Assembly: GCA_018806915.1 (NCBI GenBank)
Contig: JAGKQI010000052.1
Span: forward strand, 1,488,001-1,552,000
Source of the DNA: Phytophthora colocasiae
Lineage: Eukaryota > Oomycota > Peronosporomycetes > Peronosporales > Peronosporaceae
Length of the DNA: 64,000 nt
Reading direction: 5' to 3'
The translations under genes and the position numbers were made by a program. Numbering within the stretch: the stretch's first letter is position 1; every line of letters starts with the position of its first letter. The notes beneath the pieces are model-generated. The model was not told the DNA's origin, did not search any database, and was given only the letters and a program-made list of their open reading frames with translations. Positions 19,461-32,611 of this stretch are shown piece after piece.

Positions 19461-22284
19461 ATGTCAGCAGACGCTCCTTCGACGTTCACGGCGCCTCCAC
19501 CAGGCAACACCTCGGTTGAGGGCGACACTGGTGGCGCTGAGTCGCACCAGGACGACACGGCAGTGACAGGGGGTCCAGATAGCGTTGTTGATGAGGGGAG
19601 ACATGGTGCTGAGGGCACGGAGACTTGCCCGCCCGCAGGTGGAGGCGGAGGCGTCCCTGAGGACGATGATGAGCCACTCAATCGAGTCTACCCGAAGTTC
19701 GTCACGCACAAGAGTGCGAAGGAGTTCGGGCTGTCCGAGGGCACCGCGTTCGGAAGTGAATCTTCGCGTCCCATCTACTTCAAGACCCCTCCATCCCACG
19801 AGCGCGACGACAACTTGCAAGTGGTCGGCGTTCCAGCTTCAACAGTGCATCGTGATGGCAACAGTTTTCTTCGGAACGGCTATGGCGGTTTGGAAGTCCT
19901 GATGCATTCTGAGAAGCTGTCCACCAGGGAAATGGCAGTGCTACACGACTTCTGCGCCGGTCATCTGGACCTTCGGGAATTCATCCTGACACCTCGGCCA
20001 GCTTCGCTTCCGGATGACCAGCTTCACGCACTTCTGGATAGCGTCGCCGTCAAGAGGGAGATCGCCAGCCTTGTTTCGGAGTACGACCCTGAGAATCTCG
20101 CGCAGCGCGTCTTTGGAACCGTCTCTGCTCTTCGGAAAGTCATCCAGAAGTGCGTCCGGACGCAGTCACTGCTCGAAGATCAGGATCCGGATCTCGTCAA
20201 TGTCGGCAGGGTTCACGATGAGCTCGCCGAGCTTCGTCGGGACTACCAGTTGGTAACAAGTCATCTGGATCTTCGACACGCGGAAGCTGTTTCTGAGAAA
20301 GAAGAGGCTCTCCAGAACGCCCGTGACGACATCAAGCACCTGATGGAGGAGCATGACCGCGACAAGAGGGGTCTCCGGAAGCAGGTCGAAGATCTCACGA
20401 AGCGTTTGGATGATGCCCGGACGCAGAATTGCCTTCTGGAACACCGCATCCAGAAACTGGCCTTTAATGCTGTCGACGTCATGAACTTCCTTGGCGCCGG
20501 CGAAGGACAGTCGACTGTCACTGTGAACTGGCAACGGCTTCTGGAACTCCTGAAGCACTTTCAGAACGGCACAACTGTTCCTTCGGAATGGCGTACAGTC
20601 ATCAGTGTCATCGCCACGGATGACCCAGGACACACTTCGGCCCCTTTCGTCGAACTGCATCCCTCTCACGGAAGTGATGACGGTGATGCCAAGGAGAGCG
20701 ATTCGTCGTCGTATCTGGATCTGAGTCGTGGTTCTTCTGGCGCACCTGCATCCGGAAATCCAAGTTCCAAGTCTTCTTCCAAGCGCAAGCGTTCCAGTTC
20801 CAAATTCAAGTCTTCGAAGAAGGTCCCAAGGGCTCCCGACGTGATTCAGGCTCGTCCTTCTGAGTGGATTAAACATTCGGATGACGACTGTCGGAGTGAC
20901 AAATATCCTCTAGTCTGGACGGAGAAGCAAGCTCGAGAGTCCTTGACGGACTACCCGGTTGTCTGGAGTGACTTGCGTCTGGATCTTCAGAAACTCATGA
21001 TGTCTGGAGTCAAGTATACCGGGGCTCTGGAATGGATTCGTGAAGACCGTGCAGTTCACGTGGCTTTCCAGTTGAAACCTCTCGTGGAGATGCTCACTCG
21101 GATGATGTTCTGGAACAAGTTGGATGACATTCCGTGGACCAAGTACGTCCCGCGTCGGTACTTCCAGATGGCTGAAGGTGTTCTCGATGGACTTCAGGAT
21201 GAAGGTATCGAGCCAGAGTACTGGGGACCTCTTGTGGATGGAGAAGACGACGTCGAAGATCCGGATCCGGAAGCGCTTGGTTACGGAAACGGTGGATGAC
21301 AAGACAGTGGATGAAGACTTCATTCCAGATGAGACAGAGGTGGTGCATCCAGATGATGATCAGGGCCACTCAAGTTCTCGCCGTGATCCTGACGTTCAGT
21401 CTCCGAAATCCAAGCGTCGTCGTTCCAACCGCTCTCCCAAGTCAGCATCCAGGGGCTATCGTGCACATGACCGGTCAACCTCCTATCTAGCTGCCAAAGA
21501 CTTTGGGAACCTGACAAGACTCGACAAGCAGACCATCGAGAATCCGACCGAGGGAGTGGCATCTTGGCTCCACTACGGAGTTCGTATGAAGAAGGGAGAT
21601 CCGACGTCCACAGCGACCACTCAGACTCTCGGGTTTCCGGATTCCGCTCCCAACAGGTTTGATTTCGACCTTCTGAAAGAGCGCTTCGTGATCCGGGCGT
21701 CCGAGCTTCCTCCGCTTCTGGATGAACGTCCTTGGGAACACGCATACAGTTGTCGGCCTCGGGATCTACTCTTCCATAAGCGCAGCGATCTGGATGCGAA
21801 CGCCTTGGAGGCTCTTGACACCTGGCTTTCTTTCGTGAGCGGTCATCTCCAGGCCTTCTGGGAAGAAACTCATTGGCTCACGTTCGACACTTCCGAAGCT
21901 GTGCACCCGAAGCTCGTGCGGATCTACTCCGAGCGATCGAAGCGCCACTCGTCCCTTAGGAAGAAGGCGATCCCGTTGCTCCAGAAGATCTCTTCCAAGC
22001 TTCCAAAATCCATCTGGAATGAGACGTGCGTCTGGAAGTACCCTGCGAAACTCTGTCACTGGATCCTGATGGATCCAGAACACTTCAAGCCTGGGACTTC
22101 GGAACCATACTCGCTCAAGGAACAGCTTGGGATTCTGGATGCCATGGAGCCTGCACGTGTTCAGTGGAGTTTCTCCACTTCGGATCAGGATCGCATTGCT
22201 CATCTTCCACCGGAAGTCCAAAGCACCCTGATTCCTGCGGATCAGCGCATCCGGATCGATGCCCTTTGGAACTACGGAAACTAG
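19461..22284 (+). pseudogene. Antisense accessory ORF of Chronos-A
   Basis: Runs opposite to gag-pol, between pol and the 3' LTR. It starts MSADAPSTFTAPPP and has one frame change near 21290, giving about 940 residues in all. Visible parts: a Pro/Gly/acidic N-terminus, a coiled coil at about residues 255-340, a conserved block WQRLLELLKHFQNGTTVP, a Ser/Lys basic stretch (KRKRSSSKFKSSKK), and a C-terminal region with WLHYGVRMKKGDPTS and QTLGFPD. The same blocks, in the same order, occur in Chronos-B at 60588-63712 (WDRLHDLLVSYQEDTIVP, WLYYGIRVQRV, QTLGFPD). I recognise no family. Conservation between diverged elements suggests a protein that is used; a nuclear role is inferred from the basic patches only. 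Confidence 0.7.
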
Positions 22285-22548
22285 GAGGTGTAGTTCAGAT
22301 CGAGTGAGTCTTCCAATTCTCCATGTTTTCCATACGTAATTCGTCACTAATCACTCGTAATACACCTCACTTCTCCGAAAGTCAGCTTTTGTTCATCTCC
22401 TTCATATCCATCCTTCTGAAACCCAGGATTCCAAAGTTCCATCATAATCCGAAATCAGTTTCCAATCGTAATCAAATCAAAGTTCAATTGGTAGTCACAG
22501 TTCAGGAATCCCCTTCTCAAAACTTCCCGGATGATAGCATCCGGAAGT

Positions 22549-25500
22549 CTAGACTTGGGGATGGTCGTCCCCGGCTTGCATAGCCTGGAACCTCGCTCGC
22601 GCCCTTGCCCCTTGATTAAATTCGTAAAGAAGGGCACCGCAGCTTAACTGTGACACTGGAAGCCATTCCGGATCCGGATAGCCTTTCCATTTGACCAGGT
22701 ATTCCCGATTCCTTTTCGACGTCCGAGTACGTTTGGACCATCGAAGATCCAAAATCTTTTCGACTTCGTACTCGTTCTCTTCGGCATCCGGATTCCAACT
22801 GTCTTCCGGAAGAAGGGCAGCGTCAAAGTCATCGTCCTCGTCCACTTGGATCTCCGTGGTAGGACGTTTCGGGAAGAGTGCTCGGGGTTTCAAGCGGCTG
22901 ATATGCACCCAAGGGTTGACACGATATCCCGTGCCCTCGACCTTGAGTTTCACTCGGAAGTCCTGATGCACTTCAGCAATCCGGAATGGTCCATGCCACA
23001 TGTGGGCCAGTTTCCTACTTAGCCCAGTCTGGACTTTCGGAATATATAACCACACGGAATCGCCTTCCGAAAATCCGGATTTCAGCCTTTCCGAAAGCTC
23101 TTTCCACTTTTGCGTTTGGATTTCGGAACGGTGACGCTTGGCTTTCTTCTGAAGTCCTTCTGCAAAAGCCACAGCGTAGCTGTAGTCCCTCTGCATTTTC
23201 GTCTCCATTCGTACGCTGACCTTTCAGGAATACTATGTGGCTTTGGGCCCAGCATTGCTGAAATTGTACTCTGGGCGTCCCAACCATTATTTAAATAGAA
23301 GGGGGTTTCCAGGCGCGTTGCATCGAAAGAGGTATTCAGAGCGAACATCAGCCTTTCCACATGGTCATCCCAATCACTTTGATCAGCTTCCATAATATAC
23401 GCCCGGATGCTTCGAACTACCGTCTGAACGGAACGTTCCTGCTGGCCAGTTGCCTGCGGACGGTATCCCAATGTTGCTCTTTGGAGACTCCCAAGTAGAT
23501 TCCGGAAGCACTCGAAGACGGCACTCATGAATCGGGGATCCTGATCGTGTCGGATCAGGGAACTTGATCCAAACCTCTGGAATACCACTTGTTCATACAC
23601 TTCTGCAACATCCTGGGCAGTCGTCGAAGACATGGGCTTGCACATCACGTATCCGGAAAACATATCCTGAAACAGGAGTAGGAAAGTGTTTCCGCGTGCG
23701 GATTTTGGAAGGTGCGTCACGAAATCCATCGAGACAACTTCGAAAGGACATGATGGCTCGATGTTTCCAGGTGACGGACCTGGATTCGGAGGCCGTCCCT
23801 TTCCGGATGCACAATCCACACACTCCTTCACATGACGTTCCACATCTGCATACATCCCAGGCCAATAGTATTCTGAAAGCAATTTCTCATGAGTCCTCCG
23901 GATGCCCTGGTGTCCACCTTGGAAATCTTTGTGGGCATAGTGAAGCATATCAGAACGTAAGGATTCCGGAACCACCAATCGAAGTTCTCCCAGAAAATCT
24001 CGAGGTCGCTTCTGGGTGACTGTGGACATCCTGAAGAGAATGTTTATGGAATCCAAAGTGAACAAATCAGCCACCTTTGCAATCTTCCGGAGACGTTTAT
24101 GCGAAAACCTCCGGAAATCCCCTTTCAGGAACGCCTTCAGTTCAGACAGGTATTCGTCGGCATCCTGATGGACCTTGATCCGTCTCCAACGCTCGGCTTG
24201 AAGTTCCAATGGTCCCATCGGAGGGGTATCCGGATCGTTTCCTTCTGGATCCCCAGCTTCCGCAATGACAGCCATCACTCGCGCAGACTCTGGTAACGGT
24301 TCCGAATCTGGTCCGGGAAGGTCATTGTCATCCGGGATTCCGGATTCCTGAATCTGGATATCTGAAGGATGGGCCTCCGACAGTTCTGATTTCACCAACT
24401 TCTCTTGGATTTTAGAAACAAGTTCCAAATGCCTCAGGTCACTTTCGTCGGAAACCTCCCAGGATTCTCCTTGAACCAATGTCTTGGTCGTCAGGTAGTC
24501 GGCAGCCTGATTGTACTCTCGTTTGAGATGCACAAATCTGACCTTCTGAAATCTGGATTTCAGAACTTCCGCTTCCGCAAGGTGTTTCTGAAGATGTGGT
24601 TGGTTACAGTTGATCAGTCCTTGTACTTGCTGAATCACAATTCTGGAATCTCCCACAACCACCAAATCCTGAATGCCTCTTCCAGATGCCATATTCATGC
24701 CCTTCAGAAGTCCATGGTACTCAGCGTCATTCACGGTGACGTCATCCAGAATGAAACCTCGGGCTTCCAGAACCTTCCATCCAGGTAGCTTCCAGAGAAC
24801 ACACCCGCAACTTCCTTTCCGGGTGGAAGTCTTGGCAGCACCATCGAAACTCAGGATAACACCTTCGTAGTTCGCTTCCAACATCTCGATGCTCACTACT
24901 GGCGGCTTCCGGATGCGTCCTTTCGAAGGGATCAGGGATTCCGAAATTTTATCCAGATGCTCTCGTGGGGTTATCCCAGTACCCATTATCGCAGCCAACC
25001 CGTCTTCGTCCCTTTGAACCTTCCGGATATCCAGATTCCAATGTGAAAGTGCAAGTCCCCAAGGAACACACCTACCATCAGCAGACTTCGAGGTGATGAC
25101 CCACTTCAGGACGGAGTATCGGGTGTACACAATCAGTTCGGACTGCTCGATCAGCGTTCGGAAGACCTGAAGTACTCTCAGGATCGCAATGACCTCCTTT
25201 TCCGCAATATGATAACGGATTTCGGAATCATTCAGGACGCGGCCAGTATACCGGACAGGGTGGATCACACCGTCGTATTCCTGACCGAGGACAGCACATG
25301 CGGCCCATGCATTGGCATGCGGAATGATTACGAATGGTCGATTTCTATCAGGATGCCGAAGCAATGGGGTCGAGACGATCTTGTGCTTCAGGATTCCAAA
25401 TGCCTCCTTCGCCTGATCCAAATTCCTTCCCGCCCTGATCTGCTCATCCGAAAGTTCATAGAGAACAGCGGCAATAACCGGGAAATCTTCAATGAATTTG

Positions 25501-28231
25501 TGATAGTAGTTCAGGCTTCCGAGGAACGACTGCACCCCTTTCAGGGTTTCCGGAAACGGAAGATCCAAAACACCTTTTGCAATCTTCGGGGTAGCTCGAT
25601 TCCTTCAGCACTGATTTCGTGGGACAGGTACGGGATGGCTAGCTTTCCAAATTCACTCTTCGGGAGGCTCACCGAGATGTTCCAATAACGCAGCCTGAAT
25701 AGTAGTGCATCCAGATCTTCACATAACTGATCCCAAGTCGGCGCGCCGTGAGCGATATCGTCGATATACGAACTGCGTCCCAGTACCGGGTTCATCTGTG
25801 AAGGAGCTGGGATATTCCTCTGGAACACGGTCATTATATCTGAGAGAATTGGCACTTGGATTCCTGAAGGGGAACTTCCAGATTCCAAACTTCCGGAATC
25901 CAGATTCTTAGATGGAGTCAACTTCAGAAAATCCAAGACTTCCTGATCCACTTCTGCTTCCTCTTCCGGGGATAGGCGCACAAACCCCACAAGCAGTTAT
26001 TGATTACTGCCTGATATACCAAAGGGGCGTTCTTCAAACCGAATGGCATCCGGATCCACTGAAAGTGTCCAAAGGGGCACACGAAAGCGGAGATCAGCTT
26101 GGCACGTTCAGACATCCTGATAGCCCAGAATCCACTGGCCATATCCAAACTCATGAACCACATTGCGCTTTCGAAGCCAATCAGAGATCGTCAATCAGGG
26201 AAGCGGATAGTTGGATAACACAATAAATCCGTTTACCACTCGATAGTCAATACACATCCGGATGTCAACACCGTTCTTCTTCAGGACAATAACAATCGGG
26301 GATGCCCATGGAGATTCCGAGTGCTCGATCAATCCAGTTTCCAAAAGCTTCTTCAGAAGTTCGTACACTTTGACCGCTAAGTGAGGAGCGATAGAACGTG
26401 GGCGTTGCGCGACAGGTTTAGCCGTTCCAACATCCAGATCGCAAATCACACCTCTGGCGGGGGCTGGAGCTGCATTTCCGTCGCCCAGAAAGATACTGCG
26501 ATGCCGTTTCAGGATTCCTCGAAGCTTTCGCTCTTCTTCTGGAGTAGTCTTTCCGGGTTCTCCCACATCTGCCTTCTCGATATCACACTTCGGGCTTAGC
26601 TCGTGTACTTCCGGAAGCATGACGAGTTGATCCTTCAAGTGTGACAACATATCACTCCCTTCATGCACATACACAGCTGGTTCCAAGGCGAGCTCTTCCG
26701 CATTCAGATGCAGACACCTGACAAACTTCGTTTCCAGCTTCAGGATGGCCTTCTTCACAACTTCCAGATTAAATTGTCTTCCTGATGGATCCGTTCCAGA
26801 ATCCTCTTCTTCGTCAGGCAAACCGTCTGGAATCTCGTCCGTTGGCACACTCTCATCCATGGAGATCGCATCAAACCACTCGTCACCATCGGAATCCAGA
26901 AAACCATCGCCTTCTGGAACCTGTTGTCTTCCTGAAGTCTCATTCGAAATTCCTTCCCGATGTTCATTTACAGTCAATATGCTATCAGGATTCTGGAATT
27001 CCGAAACGACGGCATCTGGAAGTGACCTTTCACCTTTCTGAATGTCCTTCGGGGGATCTTGTAGTCGAACCATGCGGACTTCAGAACCACCCCTGGGAGG
27101 TCTCATCAAAAGTTTCTTGGGCCAGGGATATTCCGGCTTCTGGACACTTGGGGGTTGGGAAGCTTGGATCGCCTGAAGGTATCTCCGTTGACGTAATACT
27201 TCCTGATGAGAATTGGTGTTCTCGTAGATCAGGACTTCCCATTCACGATACCTCCGGAGTCCAGGTCTGACGAACCTTCCAAATGGATAGCATCCGTATT
27301 CCACAATCTGGGCGACCGGGGTGTTTGTGTCGATCCAAACATCCTTATCCGAAATATTTACCACCTTCACAGCGACCGCCCAGGACTTCGCCCCATATAT
27401 CAGCTGCGTCACCCAGCGATCACCTCTGCCAGCCCAGACCACTTCACGTTGCGGATTGCTCTGCCCGTAATTAATCCGGACGACAGCCTGTTCACCTGGT
27501 CCAAGTATCAGGGTTTCCGGACTCCGGACTTCCAAACGTAATCCCTTCTTCTGCTGGTCGAAAGTTCTTCCGGAAAGCATAACGTTTTCTTCATCAGGAA
27601 GTTGGACCAGTCCTTCACGAATGCACAACCGCACTCCAGCAGAATACATAAAATCCATTCCAAGCAACACGTCAACACCTTCACCAATATTCGCCACCCA
27701 AAGTTCCAGAATGTAAACCACATTCAAACCCAGGGTAAGTTTCACTTCGGTTCGGGCAGTGATGATCGTCGGGACGCCTCCCAATCCGGATACCCGAAGC
27801 TGTTTTCCAAAATCCAGCTTGAGTTTGAGTCTACGCGCAAAATCCAAACTCAGCATGCTCACGGAAGCTCCGGAATCCAGAAGGATGTCTGTCCTGACAT
27901 TGCTCACTGCACCATGCACCATCGCAACTCTCTTCGACGTCTCCGAACGGTGTTCTTCCCACCATCCGTAACTTTCACCAGGCTTCAATCTGAATTTCAT
28001 TGGAGTGTCATCCAGATTGTCAGGATTCCAATCATCCGACCTTCCGAAATCATTGTCATCCGGAAGTTTGGAATCTGGAAGGAGAAAGTCGACATCTTGA
28101 GTCACAGTCATGCATTGATGGTTAACTTGTCGTTTCAACTCTGGACCAACGTACGCTAAGACACACAATTCTGGGGGTTTCTTGAGCCCGGCGCGTTCTG
28201 GATCCCCATCCAGCGGGCTTCCTAGTTTAAC
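22549..28231 (-). pseudogene. Chronos-A pol (PR-RT-RH-aRH-IN-chromodomain), frame-broken
   Basis: Pol is read in the -1 frame after the heptamer at 28225-28231 and has no ATG of its own. Domains in order: aspartic protease (ILLDSGASVSML, near 27860), RT (WASPIVIVLKKNGVDIRMC, MPFGLKNAP, catalytic SSYIDD near 25760), RNase H, a second RNase H (SFDGAAKTSTRKGSCGC, then DSRIVIQQVQGL and REYNQAADYLT), integrase with HHCC and DDE residues (CVDCAS, SMDFVTH, RHDQDPRF, QQERSVQ), and a chromodomain (YLVKWKGYPDPEWLP). Single-base frame changes occur at about 26195, 26175, 25990, 25560 and 23090-23200. Inactive as assembled. Confidence 0.88.
28173..28231 (-). promoter_or_regulatory. Predicted -1 ribosomal frameshift cassette, Chronos-A gag/pol
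   Basis: On the minus strand the gag frame ends CCG TTA AAC TAG, giving the slippery heptamer G TTA AAC (28231-28225) in the correct phase, directly before the stop (28224-28222). Five bases later a nested stem-loop begins: outer arms AGCCCG/CGGGCT (28219-28214 and 28190-28185), inner arms CTGGAT/ATCCAG around a GGGG loop, and a 7-base bulge AACGCGC. Downstream CCCCC (28177-28173) could pair with the loop. The -1 frame is open from here into protease. The counterpart is at 54500 in Chronos-B. Confidence 0.75.
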
Positions 28232-31200
28232 GGTTGTTCCCCAGAATCTGCATCTCCATCCAGAAGTTTCTTCCGGATAGCAGTCGGTATATCCAAAGCT
28301 CCTTGTTGAACGAGACTCTTGAGATCCCGAAGGGCCTTCAGCTCTTCACAATGTCCATCGTGATACTTGTTGCAGAAATCACACTGACGCATCCGACAGA
28401 ATCGCACAGGATGGCCCTTCCGATGACAGCGTTCACACTCGATATCTGCCTAACAATCCTCCTTGACATGTCCGAAATTGCGGCAGTTCTCACAGTATCT
28501 TGCACTGTAATTCGGATTCTGGAAACCTTGGCGTCTGGAGTCTTGATGCTCCGAAGATTGTTGGTCACCTTGGCGTCCTGAAGGGGATCGGGGCTTCCAG
28601 CCTCCCTCTTGAAGAATCTTGAAGACGGTATCTGAGAGATCAATCCATGGTCGGGAATCCAGAATCTGGATCGCCAGACTTCGTAGACGCAGATGCTTTC
28701 GAGGCTTCCAGAGTCATCTTGCCTTCCTCATCCTGAAAACGGACGTGTCGGTCAGGATCTTCAGAGTCAGCGTCACTCTGAGCAGTGTATGCTCTTCCGG
28801 ATCCGGAACGCTTTGGGCGAAACTTCTCACGAGGTACGTTATCCGCCCGGAAATCCCGCTTCGGAGGTGGAGTGTCGTAGTCGTCTTCGTTCTTCATGTT
28901 GCTTCAGGACGTACTCGACATCTTCCAAACTCCGAAGGCGTTGACCTTGGAGGGTAGTCCGGAGTCTGGAATCCAGAAGCTTCTTGGTGAAGGCTTTCAG
29001 ATGCTGCTCACGGAGCTTGGTCGATCCGTCGATCCGGATACCGGCTCTATCAGCCACCTTGTTCAGGCGGTAATAGAAATCCAAAGGCGTCTCATGCTTC
29101 TTCTGAACCATCGTATAGTACCTTTCCGCATCCGAAGTCCTCGCCTTACAGTAGCGCTCCTTGAAAGCCTTCAGGAATCTTTTCCAGTTGCGACGGACCT
29201 TCGGATCCAGATTCGCTCTCCAGTTCCGGACGGCCGGAGACAACTTGAGCTTCATCTCGTAGATTTTCACGTTATCGGCCCAGCCACCCTGAACGGACAT
29301 ACTCTGGAAGCGTTCCAGCCAGCGCATCCGAGTGGCAAGCGCCGCCTTCTCATCGAAGTCTTCCAAAGTGCTTGCATTCACGAATGGCTTGAACATGTAT
29401 GTCATCGTCCCTCCGGACTTGGTCGTCATCACCGCAGGAGTCTTGTCTTCGAACGAACTGCTATCCGAACTTCCGGAATCCGAAGAACTACTCGATTCAG
29501 AACTTGGATCCGAAGAACTTGGATATCCTGAAGGGGATTTCTTTCTGGAAATTCCACCCTTCTCACGCTTGGACGTTGAACCCCGCTTCGACGATCCAGA
29601 CTCCTTGGACGAACGCTTCTTCGAGCCATCCTCACCTGAACGCTTCCGGATACCCCGGCTCTCACTTCCAGACGCCTCTCTCCTTCTGGATGTCGATTCC
29701 TTCTTCACCACGAGCGCCTGGGGTGTCGAGGACTTGGCCACTTGAGCCCTAGGGGTCTTGGATTCACGAGTGACCAGTTGGAGAGCTGCCTCAAGCTGTG
29801 CGGCAAAGGCTTCATCTGGATTCCCAACATCTGCTTTACGAGAACTCAGATGGGATGCACCTCGGGATGCGTTACTGGATACTGGGTACAGAGTCGGATG
29901 ATGGGACGCACCTGATTCCTGAGAATCATGATTACGCCCATCTGTCTCAGCTGCGACAGCGGCCTTGGCAACCACCGATTTCAGGTCGCGAACTTGGGTG
30001 GCCAAAAACTTCTGGACAGCCCTCGCTGCTTCTCCTTCCTTCTTCCGCTCAGACTCCGAGGCTTCGAGTTCTTGCTGAAGCTCCTTCACCTTCGCGTCCT
30101 TGGAGGAGCTCGACTTGGCGGCGGAACCTCGAACTGCTTCCGGGTGCCGCTTGTGAGATTGGTGTCCGGATGACCGAACCTCCAGATTCTTGACTGTCAA
30201 GCGTGAATTCTCGTCGGAGACCAGATCTGGGATCGCTTCCTTCTTCTGGAAGAGTCTTTGAAACTTGGAATCCAGAAGGCGTTCAAGCTTCGCATCCAGA
30301 TCGCCTGACATCCTCTCCAGCGCAGACCCTTGCTGATCTTCCATCCTGGCCATGACCTTCTGAAGTTGGAACATGGTGTTCAGGGCAACTTGCGTGGATC
30401 CAGAACTGGCGGACTTCGAAGAGCGCTCAGACCTTGCTGAAGTTTCTGGAACTTCACGACCCCAACTCCCAGACTTCTGAATGCCTCGTGATCGGGATGC
30501 GTCTACAGCCTGGGATTCCTGAAGCATTTCTCGCCTCCTTGAAGATGACTTTGTACGCTTCTTCCTGGGCTTCTCGCGATTCAAGTCTGATCCCTGCGGG
30601 ACGTCTTGATCTTCGGCATCCGGATTCCTGTGGGAAATCTGGAAAGCGATTCCAGAATCCATCGGCGTAGCACTTCCAGATCCCCGTGCGGTTATCGCCA
30701 TCGGCCTGAAGGCGAAGAATGGCATATGCGTTCCTGCACTTCTGCTCATCCCGAATCCAGAAGAATCCGAGGTGCTCTCTCTGGAAGTCCGAGTTCCGGA
30801 AGTCGCACTCGCCATTGACTCACTTGATCCTCCGGAAGTCTCGAACATACTGGAGGTACGTGCCGAATTCGTCCTATCAGAAAGACTATGGAACGAAGAC
30901 ATGTGACTTCCGGATTCCAGATCCGCTTCCAGATTCCGGACTAGCGAAGATGGCACAGACTGCAGGGATGAGGGCGACGGCGACGGGATTGACGACGGCG
31001 GTGGCCGAGGCCTTACACGTTGCACTCGCTTCGGCCGGATTTCCTGATAGGTGGGTCCGCGAGGACTCCGAACCTTCCGGAATCCAGATGCCTTCAGTTG
31101 TCTAGTGAAGTCTCGTCCCAGCAGAGATACCTCGTAATCCGACATGAATACACCTTCACCCTGACATTGGGCTTCCGGATGTACTTGACAAAGTCGTTCC

Positions 31201-32495
31201 CTTCCAGTTGTCATCAGGATCTGGGCGTACTCCTGAGCTCGCGTCACTAGTTGTCTCCATTCGATCATCTCCACGACCAATAGCTGCAACATTTCCCCAA
31301 CAAATTGCTGAACCAGATCCAGATGCACTTTGAAAACTCGCGTCCGGAACCATCCAGGCACCAAATTCACAAATCCAAATCCCGCTTCGAAAAGCATTGT
31401 CTGCAGGACTGCGATGCATTCACGAGGCGAAAACTTCTTCGGCGGGATCATGGCACCCTGAAGATCTTGTGCCCTGCCAAATGACCGACGTTGAATCTGG
31501 AGTTCTGAAATCCAGGCGTCCATCTGAGCCGGCATCAACATCCGGCGGTTCAGGTGTTCCGAAGTCATCAAGGCAGCCTGAATGAAACCTTCAGGATTCA
31601 GGTATAGTGGCGGCCAATCATATCCGACATCAGGTGCAAAGCTCCTTTCGGAGTTGTCACGTTCCCAACGCCTCACTTGTTCAGCCACATATGCCTTCAT
31701 CTGGATTCCGCTCATCTGGACTTCCGGCGTCCCCGGCGGTGCTTCCGGAGATTCTTCCATTCTGGAATCCGGAATGCCAAACCTGGCAGCTTCTTGACGA
31801 GGCGCTTCTGGGGGCGCCGAGAACGGCGGCTCATCAGGATACAATGTTGGCATCCGGATTTCCGGAATCACTGGCGAAGACATGTTGGTATCCTCAAGCA
31901 CAGTTTCTTCCTGAACCGGCGACAACGGGCGAGCTTCCTGCTTGACTCGTGGCGACTCTTCTCGAACATCAGGTTCGGCATCTGGATTCGCACCTTCCGG
32001 AGGAGAGTCCTGAACTCCATCCTCCGTAGGGTCTTCGATCTCGACAGCATCATCTCCCGACGCTTCTCTTCCAGAATCTTCAGTATCACTTCCGGCGACC
32101 TCAGACTCCTCACCAGCCGTGAACTCCTCCAGACCGGACTCGTTCTCGGCTTCCACATCCGGATCACCTTCCGATCCGGACTCTTCTGCATCCGGATCCT
32201 GCTCAGGGTCATCGTCTCCTTCCGAAATCTCTTCCGAATCACTTCCATCCAGACTTGCGTGGTGCGCTTCCTGAACGGAGGATTCAGATTCTTCTTCCAG
32301 ATGATCCGACGACTCCTTCGCCTCTTGGGCAGCCTTTCGCTTCGCAGCGTTGGCCTGACGAGCTTTCCTCATGATAGTATCCAGATCCTCATGCTCTTCA
32401 GGCAGCTGCCCCTTCAACCGACGCGACGATCTGGATGCCATTCCGCTTCCAGAATCCGCGTCTCCTCCTCTGCGTGCGCTTTCACTTCCAACCAT
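28222..32495 (-). pseudogene. Chronos-A gag polyprotein, frame-broken
   Basis: About 1420 codons from MVGSESARRG (32495), the start that aligns with Chronos-B gag. The N-terminal half is Glu/Ser-rich and low complexity, with charged coiled-coil stretches. A Retrotrans_gag-like capsid region lies near 29400-28900 (RMRWLERFQSMSVQGGWADN, KERYCKARTSDAERYYTM). Zinc knuckles at the end read YCENCRNFGHVKEDC (CX2CX4HX4C) and CERCHRKGHPVRFC. Frame changes at about 28890 and 28640 and a TAG at 28452-28454 break it. The capsid/nucleocapsid would package the element RNA. Unusually long for a Gypsy gag. Confidence 0.82.
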
Positions 32496-32590
32496 CACAA
32501 CTACGATCAGAAAGTTAGTTAGCACTCAGAACCCCTGAAACTAATCAAAAAAAAAATATAAAAATAACTCGGTAAAACCCTTTCGGTATC

Positions 32591-32609
32591 GATCCGGGCA
32601 CGCGCACCA
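32591..32609 (-). other. Primer binding site of Chronos-A
   Basis: Minus strand TGGTGCGCGTGCCCGGATC, two bases inside the LTR end, complementary to a tRNA 3' end with CCA. The same 19 bases occur at 50168-50186 in Chronos-B. I cannot name the tRNA with confidence. Confidence 0.8.
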
Positions 32610-32611
32610 GC

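Noticed and set aside
29332..32522. Long + strand open frames opposite Chronos-A gag
   Set aside because: They mirror the biased gag sequence and have no counterpart in Chronos-B at the equivalent place, unlike the antisense ORF near the 3' LTR.
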